Below, one piece after another: positions 55,101 to 64,000 of a stretch of 64,000 bases of DNA. The position numbers and the translations under genes were made by a program. Within the stretch, counting starts at the first letter, position 1, and every line of letters begins with the position of its first letter. Origin of the DNA: a bacterium (lineage in GTDB: Bacteria; Myxococcota_A; Bradymonadia; Bradymonadales; Bradymonadaceae); NCBI GenBank assembly GCA_030427705.1, contig JAUIBR010000034.1:1-64000 (forward strand). The letters run 5' to 3'. The notes below the pieces were generated by a model. The model was not told the DNA's origin, made no database searches, and saw nothing but the letters and a program-made list of their open reading frames with translations.

Positions 55101-55829
55101 CTAGCGGTCGCGAGCTTCCGAAGGTCGGAATCCGAAGTAGTCTTGGAACGTGTTGCTGAACGCGCCCAAGCTGCTGTAGCCGACACTGTGGCAAGTGTCG
55201 GTCACGCTCATCTCTTCGGACAAGAGCTCCAATGCTCGAATCATTCGACTTTGTAACAGGAACTCTCGCCAGGTGATTCCGACATCGTCTTGGAATCGAC
55301 GACTCAGTGTTCGCGGTGAGCAGCTCGCCGCATCAGAAGCGCCTTTCAAGTCAATCGTGAGGTCTTCCCACGCCGACTTCATCGCGGTCGTTACTTCGGG
55401 CGTCACAGGCGTTGGTTGGTAGAGCTCCCAGATGGGGTTGACCCAACGGTCGCTCAGGTAGCCAAAAAGCAGGTTTCGCACGTCTTCGACAAAGATATCG
55501 TCGCGTTTCGCGCGGACCATTTCTGCGACCAACTCACGGCCGAGCGCCGGAAACTCGAACACGGCGTGGCGAGCAGGTGATTTGCCGATGTCTTCTGGGA
55601 AGTACACGGTGCGGACCGTCGCTCCAGCCGTTTCAAACGCGTGGTCGATGCCAGCACGAATCCAAGCCGCGCGTCCACGTGGCAAGGTCCAGATCGCGCC
55701 ATTTGTGTCGATCTTCACAACCCCGCTAACCGCATAGATTAGCTGGTGAACATCGTGATGGTGCATCCGGTCCGAGTAGTTCTCGAGCTCGTCTTCAAAC
55801 GCTTTGGAAAGGGGGTTTCGATGTCGCAT
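55101..55829 (-). CDS. AraC-family transcriptional regulator
   Basis: The 242-residue protein has an N-terminal cupin-like sensing domain (YSDRMHHHDVHQLIYAVSGVV, PRGRAAWIRAGIDHAFE) and a C-terminal double helix-turn-helix of AraC type: SPRTLSRRFQDDVGITWREFL and the family signature VTDTCHSVGYSSLGAFSNTFQ with YFGFRPSEAR. ATG at 55829 follows GGAG. It may regulate the downstream exported protein gene (17-bp gap) or distant genes; inducer unknown. Confidence 0.9.
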   Translation of the reverse strand: MRHRNPLSKAFEDELENYSDRMHHHDVHQLIYAVSGVVKIDTNGAIWTLPRGRAAWIRAGIDHAFETAGATVRTVYFPEDIGKSPARHAVFEFPALGRELVAEMVRAKRDDIFVEDVRNLLFGYLSDRWVNPIWELYQPTPVTPEVTTAMKSAWEDLTIDLKGASDAASCSPRTLSRRFQDDVGITWREFLLQSRMIRALELLSEEMSVTDTCHSVGYSSLGAFSNTFQDYFGFRPSEARDR

Positions 55830-55905
55830 TTGCACTCCATTGCTTGGCGATCGTCGTTTGGCTTAAAGCAATAAATCATTGGAATGCTTGTTCGTCAACA
55901 TTCGC

Positions 55906-56228
55906 GGTGGAAGGTCCGCAGACATACGCAGATTCAACACAGATTTCGCAGATTTTCAAAATGGTGGCGTCGAGTGTTCAATTGGAGGATTCCGGCGAAG
56001 CATCAGCCTAATCCCAAGAGAGTCTGCGCAAATCTGTGTCTAATCGGTGCCTATCTGTGGACCTTAGAAACGCAGGTCTTCGGGGCCGAGGACCGTTGTT
56101 CCGACTTGGGTGGTGGAAGGTCCGCAGACATACGCAGATTCAACACAGAGTTCGCAGATTTTCAAAATGGTGGCGTCGAATGCTCAATTGGAGAATTTCG
56201 GCGAAGAATAAGCCTAGTCCTAAAAAAG
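55906..56228. repeat. CACAGAT-type element with a 206-bp-spaced direct repeat
   Basis: About 110 bp starting GGTGGAAGGTCCGCAGACAT (55906) recur at 56112 with roughly 90% identity by eye. Between them, 56011-56063 carries the reverse-complement CAGATTTGCG/CACAGATAGG words, so the unit also has inverted structure. No gene is supported in 55830-56312. Related to the element at 25972-26291. Confidence 0.7.
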
Positions 56229-56235
56229 CTGCACA

Positions 56236-56312
56236 ATTCTGAGCGAAGCGAATTCTGAGCAAAGCGAATTCTGAGCGAAGCGAATTCTGAGGCACGCGAA
56301 GCGAGCCGAACT
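56236..56312. repeat. Short mini-hairpin array 8
   Basis: Units CGAAGCG, CAAAGCG, CGAAGCG and GGCACGCGAAGCGAGCC with GAATTCTGAG linkers end at the stop codon of the minus-strand DUF3857-like gene (reads TAG-AGTTCGG on that strand). Confidence 0.85.
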
Positions 56313-59300
56313 CTAAAAAATCGCGAAGAATGGCGAGGCCTGTTCGATCTGCTGCGCCCACGTTTGGAACGCCGCGTACTCCTCGACCGGCACACGTTGC
56401 ACGGGCATATCGAACTCGGTGTTGATGCTCACGGTCTGACCTTCAACCATCGTGGTTCGAACATAGCGCCCGTAGGTGCCTTCATAGGTCTTCGTGTCGG
56501 GCTTGCTACCCAGCTTCGGTGCACGCGGGAACTTGATCTTGAAGCTGCTCGCTGCATGCCGCGGATACGACACCAGAATCGGAATCGTGCGGTTTGGCAG
56601 GGTCGCATAGACCTGCGCCACCGCCTCATGGAAGAGGCGCGTCTCGACGACCAACGCTTTGCCATCCGGGCCAGGTCGCGCGAATGATGGACGAGTGAAA
56701 TCAACGGTCAGCTGAAGCGTATCGCCTGGCGATTTCTCGCCGACCACCTCGTACTTCACAACATCGCTGCCGGGCACGATGCCCGCAGCCACAGCGCTGG
56801 CCAACTTTGCGCGGCTTGTCTCATCCGTCCGAGCGCGAAGCCCAGCACGGAACGAGACAGCGTTGGCACCGTCGAATGTAATGGTGATTCGACCGGTCAG
56901 ATTTCCGGCAGTATCGAGCTCCGAGTTTACGTCCACGTATTGCGTGTTCGTGCGCAGCGCGCCGGGCAATTTGCAAGCCGCGGAGGATTGCGGGTCCGTC
57001 GTTGGGCACGGGCTCGAATGCACCGTGTCTTTCTTCGGCTCCATGCAGGTCACGCAGACAGCCGGCTGCCCTTGCACAGAGTTCGCAACAGCACCGTACA
57101 TTGCGTCGGGACCATCAGGTGAAACCCAGTGAACCTCGTCTGTGTCCGGAATCTCGATGCGAATCAGCGGCGTAACATAGCGCTGGAATTCTCGAACAGG
57201 ACTGACCTCTTTCGGCGAATAGACCGAGCGTGCAAGGTAGATCTCAGCTGGGATATTGGCGTGGTCCAATGCGGACTTCAGCAGCAAGTGAGCGCTACCC
57301 TCCTTCAAGAGCGCCGCGTGACTAACTTCGGTTCCAAACTCACCTGCTGATGGGTCCGGAATCCACTGCGAAATCTCATAGAACATGCGCTTCACCAACT
57401 CCGGTGATTGAGCGGGCTCCGTCTCGGTCGGCTTTGTCCAGGTATCCAGCTGTTTCGCGTACTCGGGGCTCACCTTCAGGCTGTCCTGAATCTGTTCCAT
57501 CCGGTAGCGACGCGAGACCTCAAACTCCTCTAATGAGTAGCCGTTTCGATACATCTGAATCCAAGGCAGATACTCTTCAACACCCACCGATTGTGGCTCA
57601 GCACGTGGTCGCGGGTTGTCTTTCGCAAGGAAGCGAACACCGCTGACGCCGTTGTGTTCGATCGTCTCCATCCTCGGCGGGTCGTTCTCGAGCAGGAAGT
57701 TCCCCTTCAGCCCCAGGATCACGTACTCACTGTGCAGGGTTGAGATGTCCTGCATGCGGAAGAAGAACCGCACCCCGCTAACCTCGGTCCCAGGAATGGA
57801 AGCACCGCCGTATTGAAGGTAGGCGAGCTCGACGAAGTCGCCCTCGGCCAGACCAGGCATACTAAGCGTGGACTTGCCCGAGACCTGCTCAGGCTCTTGG
57901 ATCGTTCCGTCCGCCTTTACCGTACGGGCCAACAGGACACGCGCATCGCTAGGGATGGAGCTTTCGGCGTAGCGGTCGATTGCGTTCTTCGTCATCACAC
58001 GCACAACCGTGTGGGTCAGCGTGATGTATGAACCATCTGGGTAGTAATGCCGGGCCGCGAAATCGACCACAAAATATGCGTCATCATTTGACAGTGATTT
58101 GTTTGCGCCGTCGGCGACGGCCTTCATCGCTGCGGCCTTGCCGTCCGGCATCAGGTCGGCCAACGGCACCTTCTCTTCCATCGCCGTACGCTTCCAAACG
58201 GTGAAAGCACGCGTACCGTTCTTGCGCTCAAGCTCGTCCAGGAGTTTCAACGCGGCATCTCTTCCTTCGTCCGCAAACGCTCGGTCGATCTTCCAATTCC
58301 AAAGCTGCATCGAGGTCGGCATGCGCTTGAGTGACTCGTTCACCAAGAGCTTGGCATCTTCTGCTCGGCCGTGGCGCACCAATTGGTTTGCGTACGAAAG
58401 CTGGGACGACGAGCGGTACGGATAGCGCTTGGCATATTGTTCGTAGAGTTTCAGGCGCTCAGGCAACAACTCACTTCGAGTCGCAAAGTACGCCTCCGAA
58501 AGCTCCTTGCACTTGGCATGCATCGGCGTGATGTCCGCTGGCTTTCGGTAGATCTCACGCGCGTGTTCCAGAATCTGGATTCGCCGCGCAGCCACACAGT
58601 TCGACTCCGATGCGGCGAGCGCATCTCGCCATGCCGATTCTGCGGCTTCGTCCCAACCCTGGCCTGCCAGATAGGACGCCCAGGTGTTCAGAGGCGCCAC
58701 CATTCGTAGCCGACCGTCCTTGAACGCCAGTTTCTTTGCGCGCTCCAAAGTCTGCCGAATTTCGGCATCTTTATCTTTGTCTTTAAGCTTGGAACCCAAT
58801 CGATGCTGCAGGAGCACGCTGTCTGGGTCACGCTCGACCGCCTCACGCAGCGCTTGCAGCGAGATTGGGTCGCGAAGACGCGAAGGGACTTCCCAGCGGG
58901 TTTGAATCTGTGAACTCTCCAGAGCAAAGCCAGGCGCGAACTTCGGACGCCGCTCTTTGAGTTTCTTCCACGCGTCATCAAACGCGCCCGCATCATCGCC
59001 AAAGAAGCCGCTCAGCATCGTTAGGTACAACGCGATATCCGAGGCGTCGTCGACCTTCTCGCCCTTCACCAAGACCGGCTCCAGCTGCGCAGGCAGAAAC
59101 ACATCGGTCTCAAGGCTAATCTCGCCCGCCGCATTGCCTTCGAAGCAGTCCAGAACGACGCGGTCCTTCAGACAGGTCGGCTGAAACTTGATGGGTAGCG
59201 ACTTAGCTCGCTGCTTTTGCGTTGGAATGAAGTTCAACTCAAACCAATCGCGGTATCCGTTTTGGTAGGCCAGCTTCACCAGGATGCGGTGCGTGCCTTT

Positions 59301-60170
59301 GGACAGTTCAATCTTGCGAATCCGCTTGCCTGTTTCGTAGCTGCCTTCGTCTCGGCGGAAGACCTCTTCACCATCGATGAACACCCGTGCGGCGCCGACA
59401 AACTGTGCCTGAACCCAGAACTCCATGTCCGACTGCGTCGTCATGAAGGTCTCCATGTAATAGATGCCGTCGCTGCCAAGTGGCGGTGAAAGCGCAAGGC
59501 TCGTTGGCTCCCACGGAACCGTGTCCTCGTAGTTCAGTTCGGTATCGACCGCGATCGCGGGCGTTAGGTACGTGTCCGTCAGCCGAGCGGCCGTCTCTGG
59601 CGCAAACGGCGTATCGAGGTCACGCAGGCGAAATGGCGACATCCGGGGCGTCAGCGCCCAACAATGCGGAAAGCCAATCGCGCCGCCGTCAAACGGTTCG
59701 ATAGAGTCGGAGTGGTACCACTCCTGAAACTCGACATGTTGCTCCATGAACCCGACGTAGAGCCGCGTGGCGGGCTCCAGCTTGGCATAATCGATGCCAT
59801 CCAAGAGCTCACCAGTTCGGGACTCATAGTCCATGATGGAGTCGCGCATGACGTACAGCCGCGCCGCCGAATATCGAGCCAACACGTGGTCCGGTGCCGC
59901 CTTCAAGAGTTGTGCGTGACGTTTGTACGCATACTCCAGATCGCCGCGCCAATAGGCGGCCTCAGCGTCGACAAACCGCGCGCCAATCTCCTTGCTTTTG
60001 CCAGCAAGCTTCAGCGCTTCGTCGTAATCCCCATCGAACCACGCGATCGAAGAGCGCTCGGCCAGCGTGCCGCTCTCGAACACGAACTCGTCGTTGGGGC
60101 GCATCTGCCCGCCGCATGCGCTCAAGAGCGCTGCGACCATCAAAAGAACAATCGTCTTTGTCATTTTCAT
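56313..60170 (-). CDS. DUF3857/transglutaminase-like lipoprotein, apparently inactive
   Basis: The 1285-residue protein has a lipobox (LLMVAALLSACGG), a long helical TPR-like N-terminal half (residues ~20-650), a DUF3857-like beta domain (VDFAARHYYPDGSYITLTHT) and a transglutaminase-like domain. Where the active paralogue downstream has GDCKDKA, this one reads KEGSAHLLLKSAL, and the catalytic His position is also lost, so it is probably a pseudo-enzyme. It overlaps the paralogous gene by 4 bp (ATGA) and is second in the pair. Role unknown; envelope-located. Confidence 0.82.
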   Translation of the reverse strand: MKMTKTIVLLMVAALLSACGGQMRPNDEFVFESGTLAERSSIAWFDGDYDEALKLAGKSKEIGARFVDAEAAYWRGDLEYAYKRHAQLLKAAPDHVLARYSAARLYVMRDSIMDYESRTGELLDGIDYAKLEPATRLYVGFMEQHVEFQEWYHSDSIEPFDGGAIGFPHCWALTPRMSPFRLRDLDTPFAPETAARLTDTYLTPAIAVDTELNYEDTVPWEPTSLALSPPLGSDGIYYMETFMTTQSDMEFWVQAQFVGAARVFIDGEEVFRRDEGSYETGKRIRKIELSKGTHRILVKLAYQNGYRDWFELNFIPTQKQRAKSLPIKFQPTCLKDRVVLDCFEGNAAGEISLETDVFLPAQLEPVLVKGEKVDDASDIALYLTMLSGFFGDDAGAFDDAWKKLKERRPKFAPGFALESSQIQTRWEVPSRLRDPISLQALREAVERDPDSVLLQHRLGSKLKDKDKDAEIRQTLERAKKLAFKDGRLRMVAPLNTWASYLAGQGWDEAAESAWRDALAASESNCVAARRIQILEHAREIYRKPADITPMHAKCKELSEAYFATRSELLPERLKLYEQYAKRYPYRSSSQLSYANQLVRHGRAEDAKLLVNESLKRMPTSMQLWNWKIDRAFADEGRDAALKLLDELERKNGTRAFTVWKRTAMEEKVPLADLMPDGKAAAMKAVADGANKSLSNDDAYFVVDFAARHYYPDGSYITLTHTVVRVMTKNAIDRYAESSIPSDARVLLARTVKADGTIQEPEQVSGKSTLSMPGLAEGDFVELAYLQYGGASIPGTEVSGVRFFFRMQDISTLHSEYVILGLKGNFLLENDPPRMETIEHNGVSGVRFLAKDNPRPRAEPQSVGVEEYLPWIQMYRNGYSLEEFEVSRRYRMEQIQDSLKVSPEYAKQLDTWTKPTETEPAQSPELVKRMFYEISQWIPDPSAGEFGTEVSHAALLKEGSAHLLLKSALDHANIPAEIYLARSVYSPKEVSPVREFQRYVTPLIRIEIPDTDEVHWVSPDGPDAMYGAVANSVQGQPAVCVTCMEPKKDTVHSSPCPTTDPQSSAACKLPGALRTNTQYVDVNSELDTAGNLTGRITITFDGANAVSFRAGLRARTDETSRAKLASAVAAGIVPGSDVVKYEVVGEKSPGDTLQLTVDFTRPSFARPGPDGKALVVETRLFHEAVAQVYATLPNRTIPILVSYPRHAASSFKIKFPRAPKLGSKPDTKTYEGTYGRYVRTTMVEGQTVSINTEFDMPVQRVPVEEYAAFQTWAQQIEQASPFFAIF

Positions 60171-63100
60171 TTATCGTCTCCAAGCCGCACAGACGCGTTC
60201 AGCGCATCGGTGACCTCGGCCAGGAAGGTTCGGAATTCTTGGTATTCTTCGACCGTCACACGTTGGTTCGAGAGCTCATAGCTAACATCCACCAGCAGCT
60301 CGTCGCCGTCCTTTTTGTAGTCGATGGACAGCTTGCCAAACTTGCTTTCGACCTTGGAGTTCGAGGGGATGGTATCGAAGGTCTCTTGCTTTGGAATGCG
60401 GTAGCGAACCGTCGTTTCGTTGCTGAACGGAACGCGAATCGTCAGGTCCTGCGTGCGCTTGCTCTGCTTGGCATACGCCGACAACAGGTCTTTGCGCGAA
60501 ACCAACGGCAACAGGTAGGAGCGCGAGCCGTCCTGCTTGCGAATCTGCCCACCTTCAAACGTGAACTCGATGCGCGTTGGTTTTTCGAGGTCCTTTAGAT
60601 TCTTGTATTTAGCCGTGATGAGCTTCGCACCGGGATAGCGGCGCGAGAGCTGCTTTTCCAAGACTTCGTCGCGACGCTCAGGGTCTTCGAGGGCCGAGCG
60701 GTAGTAGACCGCATTCGCCCCGGTCGCCACGATCGTGCCCTTGGTCACCGGCTTCTCGCCGGTCAGGTCAATCTCGAGCGTCGTCTGCATGATGTTCTGA
60801 CCCGGCTTGTCGATGGGAAGTTCGACGAAGTTCGCCTTACCCCCGTCTTCGATAACCAACGCCTGTGCGCCCTGGTCCATCGAGGTCAGCTCGGTCGTGC
60901 CGTTGAACTCTGCCGTACCGTCCAAGTACAGGTTCTTCGACGGCACGTAGGTGATCGCGTGGTTGAACACGTGCATGGACGCCGGGAAGCTCTCGACCTT
61001 GCCCAGACGCCGCGTGCGAACCAATACCAGATTGGCGTCGATGCCCGCTTCTTCGAGCATGACCTTCAACAACGAAGCCTTGTCCTTGCAGTCGCCGTAA
61101 CGATTACGGAAGGCCGTCGTCGTTCGATAGGGCTTCCAGCCGTGAATCCCAAGCCCGACGTGCAAATACCGCGTATTGCGGACCACGTAGTTATGGATGG
61201 CCTGAATCTTCTCGTCGTCTGTGCGCTTGCCTTTGACCAGCTCTTTGACCTTGTCGCGAATCGCTTCGTCGACAATCAGCTGCTCTTTGACCAGGTTCCA
61301 CCACCACGTGCCAATCTCGTCGTAGGTCTCCTTGTTCGAGACCAAGACGTAATCATAGACGTCGCTGGTACCGGGCTGACCGGGGTCAGACTCAACGTGC
61401 GGCACGTCGCGCATGACAAACGCGGTCGACTTGAAACCCTTGGTTACCGGCGTTTGGTCAGGCAAGACGTTCTCGTACTTGTCATGGGCCAGTGACGGTG
61501 CGCGGAAATGCAGATTCCACGAGTCCGGGTAGATGACTGCGTAGCGTGCGAACCCGATGGGCCGGGCGCCCTGCAGGTAAGCGATGTCACCGAAGTAGTC
61601 GCCGCGGAAGTTGTGGTTGGCGACCTGGCTGAGTCGGTACTGCACCTCGATGAGGTCGCCGACGCCGACGTTATTCGCCTGAATCGTCACGTATGCCGTG
61701 TCGTTATAGGTCGTCGATCCCTTGCGTGAACCACCCGATTCCCAACGGTCGTAATCTTCGCTGATGGTGCCGTCCGCCTTGTGAACTCGAACGCGCAAGA
61801 CGTCGACCATCTCGTCGCCGCTCTGGAATGCGACACGGTGGACCTTGGCGGTATCGATGCCTTCGGGCGTCAACACACGGTCAACACGCTGGTTCACTTC
61901 CTCACTAAGTCCGTTTGGATTCACGCGCACAATCGTCTGGTCGATGATCGTGTCGTACTCAAACGGACCGGGCTTCGTGTTCTTCGCAAACTCGCGCACA
62001 TCCTCGACCAACCAAGGCTCCCAGTATCGGTCCTGATTGGGCTGCAGATACGAAAGGTAGTCGCGAATCGTCTGGTCCTGTGGACGCTGCAGCAAACCCT
62101 GCTTCAGCGAGGCGATCGCCGCCTCTTCCTTGTCCAAGGCAATCAGGAGGTCCGCCTGTTCCTTGTACAAACTCGCATCACCTGGCGCTTGTTTGACAAG
62201 CTTTTCATAGACCGCCAGCGCGGCCTCGGGCTTGCCCATCGCACGCAACAGCTGCGCTTCCTTGCGAGCCGCAAATGGCGATGATGGCGCCAACGCGCGG
62301 TATTCACGAATCAGAGCCAACGCTTCGTCGTACTTGCCGCGAGCCGAAAACTCCCGAATCAAGTCCCACCACATCGAACCCGTCACCGCCGAGAACTGCA
62401 GTCCCTGCAGCTTCAGGTCGTGTACCTTGGATGCCGTCCCGTAGGTCTCGAAGAGGTTAAGATAGCGCGCGTAATACGCTCGCACGCGCAAGGTGTCGTT
62501 TGTGCGCTTGGCCTCCAGAATCTTGTAGGCCGCCTCGTCCAGACCGCGGTTCTCGTACCAGTCGGCCAGCTCTAGCGTCGCAAACAGAAAGTCAGGGTTC
62601 TTCTTGATGGCTTTCTCGAACAGCTGCTTGGCCTGCAAACGCTGGCCCTCGCTCATGCCCGATTCCCATTCGCGCGCCATCCGCAGCACAACAAATGGGT
62701 CTTCCTTGGCACGCTCATACGCCGCCGTCACCAACTGCAGCTGCTTCCAGCGCTCTTCGTACAAGCTTGCCGCCAACGACTGACGCCGCGGCGAAACGGA
62801 CTTCGGGTTCTCCAAGATTCGGTTTGCAACATCGCGCCATGGGGTTGCGACGTTCTGCCAATTGATGCTCTTCCAAAGCCACGCATTCCAGATGGCGTCG
62901 TCACCTTTGAGCTTGGTCGAAGCCGTTTTCACCTGGTCCAAAATGCCCATCGGAAGCGGAAGCGGTTTGCCATCTTCTAGCGGTTTCGCAGGCCGCGTGC
63001 CCGAAGATGGCAGCTGAATCGGATTACCTTTGGTGTCGGTCACACGAGCCACGAAGCCCAGCCCGCCATCAGACGTCGAGCCAACCTTCAATACGATCTC

Positions 63101-63820
63101 GTTGTCACCCTTCTGCAGGTCGATCTGCCAGGCATCATTATCGACGCTCATCCCGGCATCTTCATCACGTTTTGCGACCAATTTGCCATTCACCCACGCT
63201 TTATAGGCACCGTTGGCACCCAGCATCAGCGCGGCTTTCTGAGCCTTGTCGCTCTTCAGCATCGTCGCAACATAGGCGACCGCCGAGGTCGATGGCTGAA
63301 CGGTCGTCGCCAGCGGGAACACGCAGTAGCGGTCAAATCGAGGCAGCGGACGCCATTCAACCTGCGTCAACGTGCCAGCAAATGGACCAGGCTCAATCTC
63401 GGGGCCGAGCGGCGTGTTCAGTCCTTCCATGTTCTCGTTCGAGAACGGGCCGACAACCTCCCAATTGATGACACAACCCTGTTTGCCCAGTGGACCCTTC
63501 ATGCCATCAGGACCAAACGCGTAGTCACGAAGCTCGTGCCGAGCCTTCGTCATCTCTTGATAGAGCTGAAACTTTACCAGTGGGTCCTTAATCTTCTCGG
63601 ACGCATCGGCGAGTTTGTTCGCATAGAGATCAGAATGTACGAGGGGAGCGAGCTGCTGGATCGCCTGTAATTTAGCGAGCGCGATGGGGGTCTGCCGCTC
63701 TTTTGCGATCTCATCGAGCAACGAATCGAGTTCATCGACGACCGGCTCTGCGTACGCGAGGGGGCTAAATGCCACCAGCGCAGCAAACAGCGCGAGGAAT
63801 CGGGTGGTTGTTTTCGTCAT
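60167..63820 (-). CDS. DUF3857/transglutaminase-like exported protein
   Basis: The 1217-residue protein starts at ATG 63820 with a signal peptide (FLALFAALVAFSPLAYA). The N-terminal ~600 residues are helical repeats (TPR-like, e.g. EAALAVYEKLVKQAPGDASLY), then the DUF3857 domain (YDTIIDQTIVRVNPNGLSEE) and a transglutaminase-core domain: Cys in NRYGDCKDKASLLKVML, His in VFNHAITYV and Asp in LYLDGTAEF form a complete triad. It could act as a periplasmic protease or amide-transfer enzyme; substrate unknown. Followed directly by its degenerate paralogue. Confidence 0.87.
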   Translation of the reverse strand: MTKTTTRFLALFAALVAFSPLAYAEPVVDELDSLLDEIAKERQTPIALAKLQAIQQLAPLVHSDLYANKLADASEKIKDPLVKFQLYQEMTKARHELRDYAFGPDGMKGPLGKQGCVINWEVVGPFSNENMEGLNTPLGPEIEPGPFAGTLTQVEWRPLPRFDRYCVFPLATTVQPSTSAVAYVATMLKSDKAQKAALMLGANGAYKAWVNGKLVAKRDEDAGMSVDNDAWQIDLQKGDNEIVLKVGSTSDGGLGFVARVTDTKGNPIQLPSSGTRPAKPLEDGKPLPLPMGILDQVKTASTKLKGDDAIWNAWLWKSINWQNVATPWRDVANRILENPKSVSPRRQSLAASLYEERWKQLQLVTAAYERAKEDPFVVLRMAREWESGMSEGQRLQAKQLFEKAIKKNPDFLFATLELADWYENRGLDEAAYKILEAKRTNDTLRVRAYYARYLNLFETYGTASKVHDLKLQGLQFSAVTGSMWWDLIREFSARGKYDEALALIREYRALAPSSPFAARKEAQLLRAMGKPEAALAVYEKLVKQAPGDASLYKEQADLLIALDKEEAAIASLKQGLLQRPQDQTIRDYLSYLQPNQDRYWEPWLVEDVREFAKNTKPGPFEYDTIIDQTIVRVNPNGLSEEVNQRVDRVLTPEGIDTAKVHRVAFQSGDEMVDVLRVRVHKADGTISEDYDRWESGGSRKGSTTYNDTAYVTIQANNVGVGDLIEVQYRLSQVANHNFRGDYFGDIAYLQGARPIGFARYAVIYPDSWNLHFRAPSLAHDKYENVLPDQTPVTKGFKSTAFVMRDVPHVESDPGQPGTSDVYDYVLVSNKETYDEIGTWWWNLVKEQLIVDEAIRDKVKELVKGKRTDDEKIQAIHNYVVRNTRYLHVGLGIHGWKPYRTTTAFRNRYGDCKDKASLLKVMLEEAGIDANLVLVRTRRLGKVESFPASMHVFNHAITYVPSKNLYLDGTAEFNGTTELTSMDQGAQALVIEDGGKANFVELPIDKPGQNIMQTTLEIDLTGEKPVTKGTIVATGANAVYYRSALEDPERRDEVLEKQLSRRYPGAKLITAKYKNLKDLEKPTRIEFTFEGGQIRKQDGSRSYLLPLVSRKDLLSAYAKQSKRTQDLTIRVPFSNETTVRYRIPKQETFDTIPSNSKVESKFGKLSIDYKKDGDELLVDVSYELSNQRVTVEEYQEFRTFLAEVTDALNASVRLGDDK

Positions 63821-63900
63821 GAAGTGCCTGCGAATGATGATGACAATGCAGTAATACACGTAGTGACAGGACGCAACGTGATCTCGCCGCGATTCATTCC

Positions 63901-63972
63901 CCAGTACGCCTTCGGCTGGCGTCGCCTGCGGCTGGTGTCGCCTGCGGCTGGCGTCGCTTCGCTGGGCTAGGG
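63901..63972. repeat. GGCTGGCGTCGC tandem repeat
   Basis: Upstream of the exported transglutaminase-like gene, GGCTGGCGTCGCCTGC, GGCTGGTGTCGCCTGC and GGCTGGCGTCGCTTCG occur in tandem (about 18-bp period). Nothing else was seen in 63821-64000. Confidence 0.6.
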
Positions 63973-64000
63973 GCCAAGACGTTCTAGGATTGACTGGCCG

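Overview
The window (64 kb, moderately GC-rich) looks like the chromosome of a myxobacterial-type delta-proteobacterium (phylum Myxococcota, plausibly Bradymonadia). Reasons: several proteins end in MYXO-CTERM-like tails (Cys-rich motif, hydrophobic segment, Arg cluster), there are many lipoproteins with Cys-rich, FG-GAP, VWA or Asn-rich 'NN' segments, eukaryote-like Ser/Thr kinases, a DUF2330 protein, and a GAGTTxxD-free but typical str operon. The taxonomic call is inference; no rRNA is present.

Layout. 1-4150: the str operon on the minus strand (rpsL, rpsG, fusA, start of tuf) behind a near-consensus sigma70 promoter. 4175-8260: a compact five-gene lasso-peptide cluster, also minus strand: cyclase (with the precursor peptide encoded in frame at its 3' end), RRE/PqqD-like B1, HPr-kinase-like protein, B2 leader protease and a nucleotidyltransferase; all junctions overlap or abut. 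8368-25851: large cell-surface proteins and lipoproteins, a Na/Pi symporter, dTMP kinase and an AmpG-like permease. 26410-30120: M3 oligopeptidase and an unusual acetate kinase-PduL phosphotransacylase fusion. 30130-39245: two Ser/Thr kinases, a hemolysin-III protein, methyltransferase and envelope proteins. 39741-41659: an operon of two small membrane proteins and a lipid-anchored caspase-like protease. 42093-55829: a PLC/P1-like plus beta-barrel protein, Hsp20, a double PARP-type zinc-finger protein, lipoproteins, an OPA-type permease, a four-helix-bundle protein, DUF2330, and an AraC regulator. 56313-63820: two paralogous DUF3857/transglutaminase-like giants, one apparently catalytically dead.

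Two things stand out. First, the lasso cluster: the last 57 codons of the cyclase gene carry a complete lasso precursor (leader YEPPALEYLGEL, predicted core starting GAASDVYD) preceded by an internal Shine-Dalgarno and ATG, so the substrate may be made as a cyclase fusion, as a free peptide, or both. Second, between 28 and 56 kb there are eight intergenic arrays built from a constant CTCAGAATTC/CTCAGAGTTC linker and variable, self-complementary mini-hairpins. Nine gene ends run directly into these arrays, the stop codon being part of or adjacent to the array motif; two convergent gene pairs are separated by nothing but array; four arrays contain a conserved dyad centre at which the arms switch orientation. 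I do not recognise this as a named repeat family. Separate CACAGAT-rich inverted repeats occur at 25.97-26.29 kb and 55.9-56.2 kb.

All functional calls are from reading the translated sequence and known family motifs; no searches were run.
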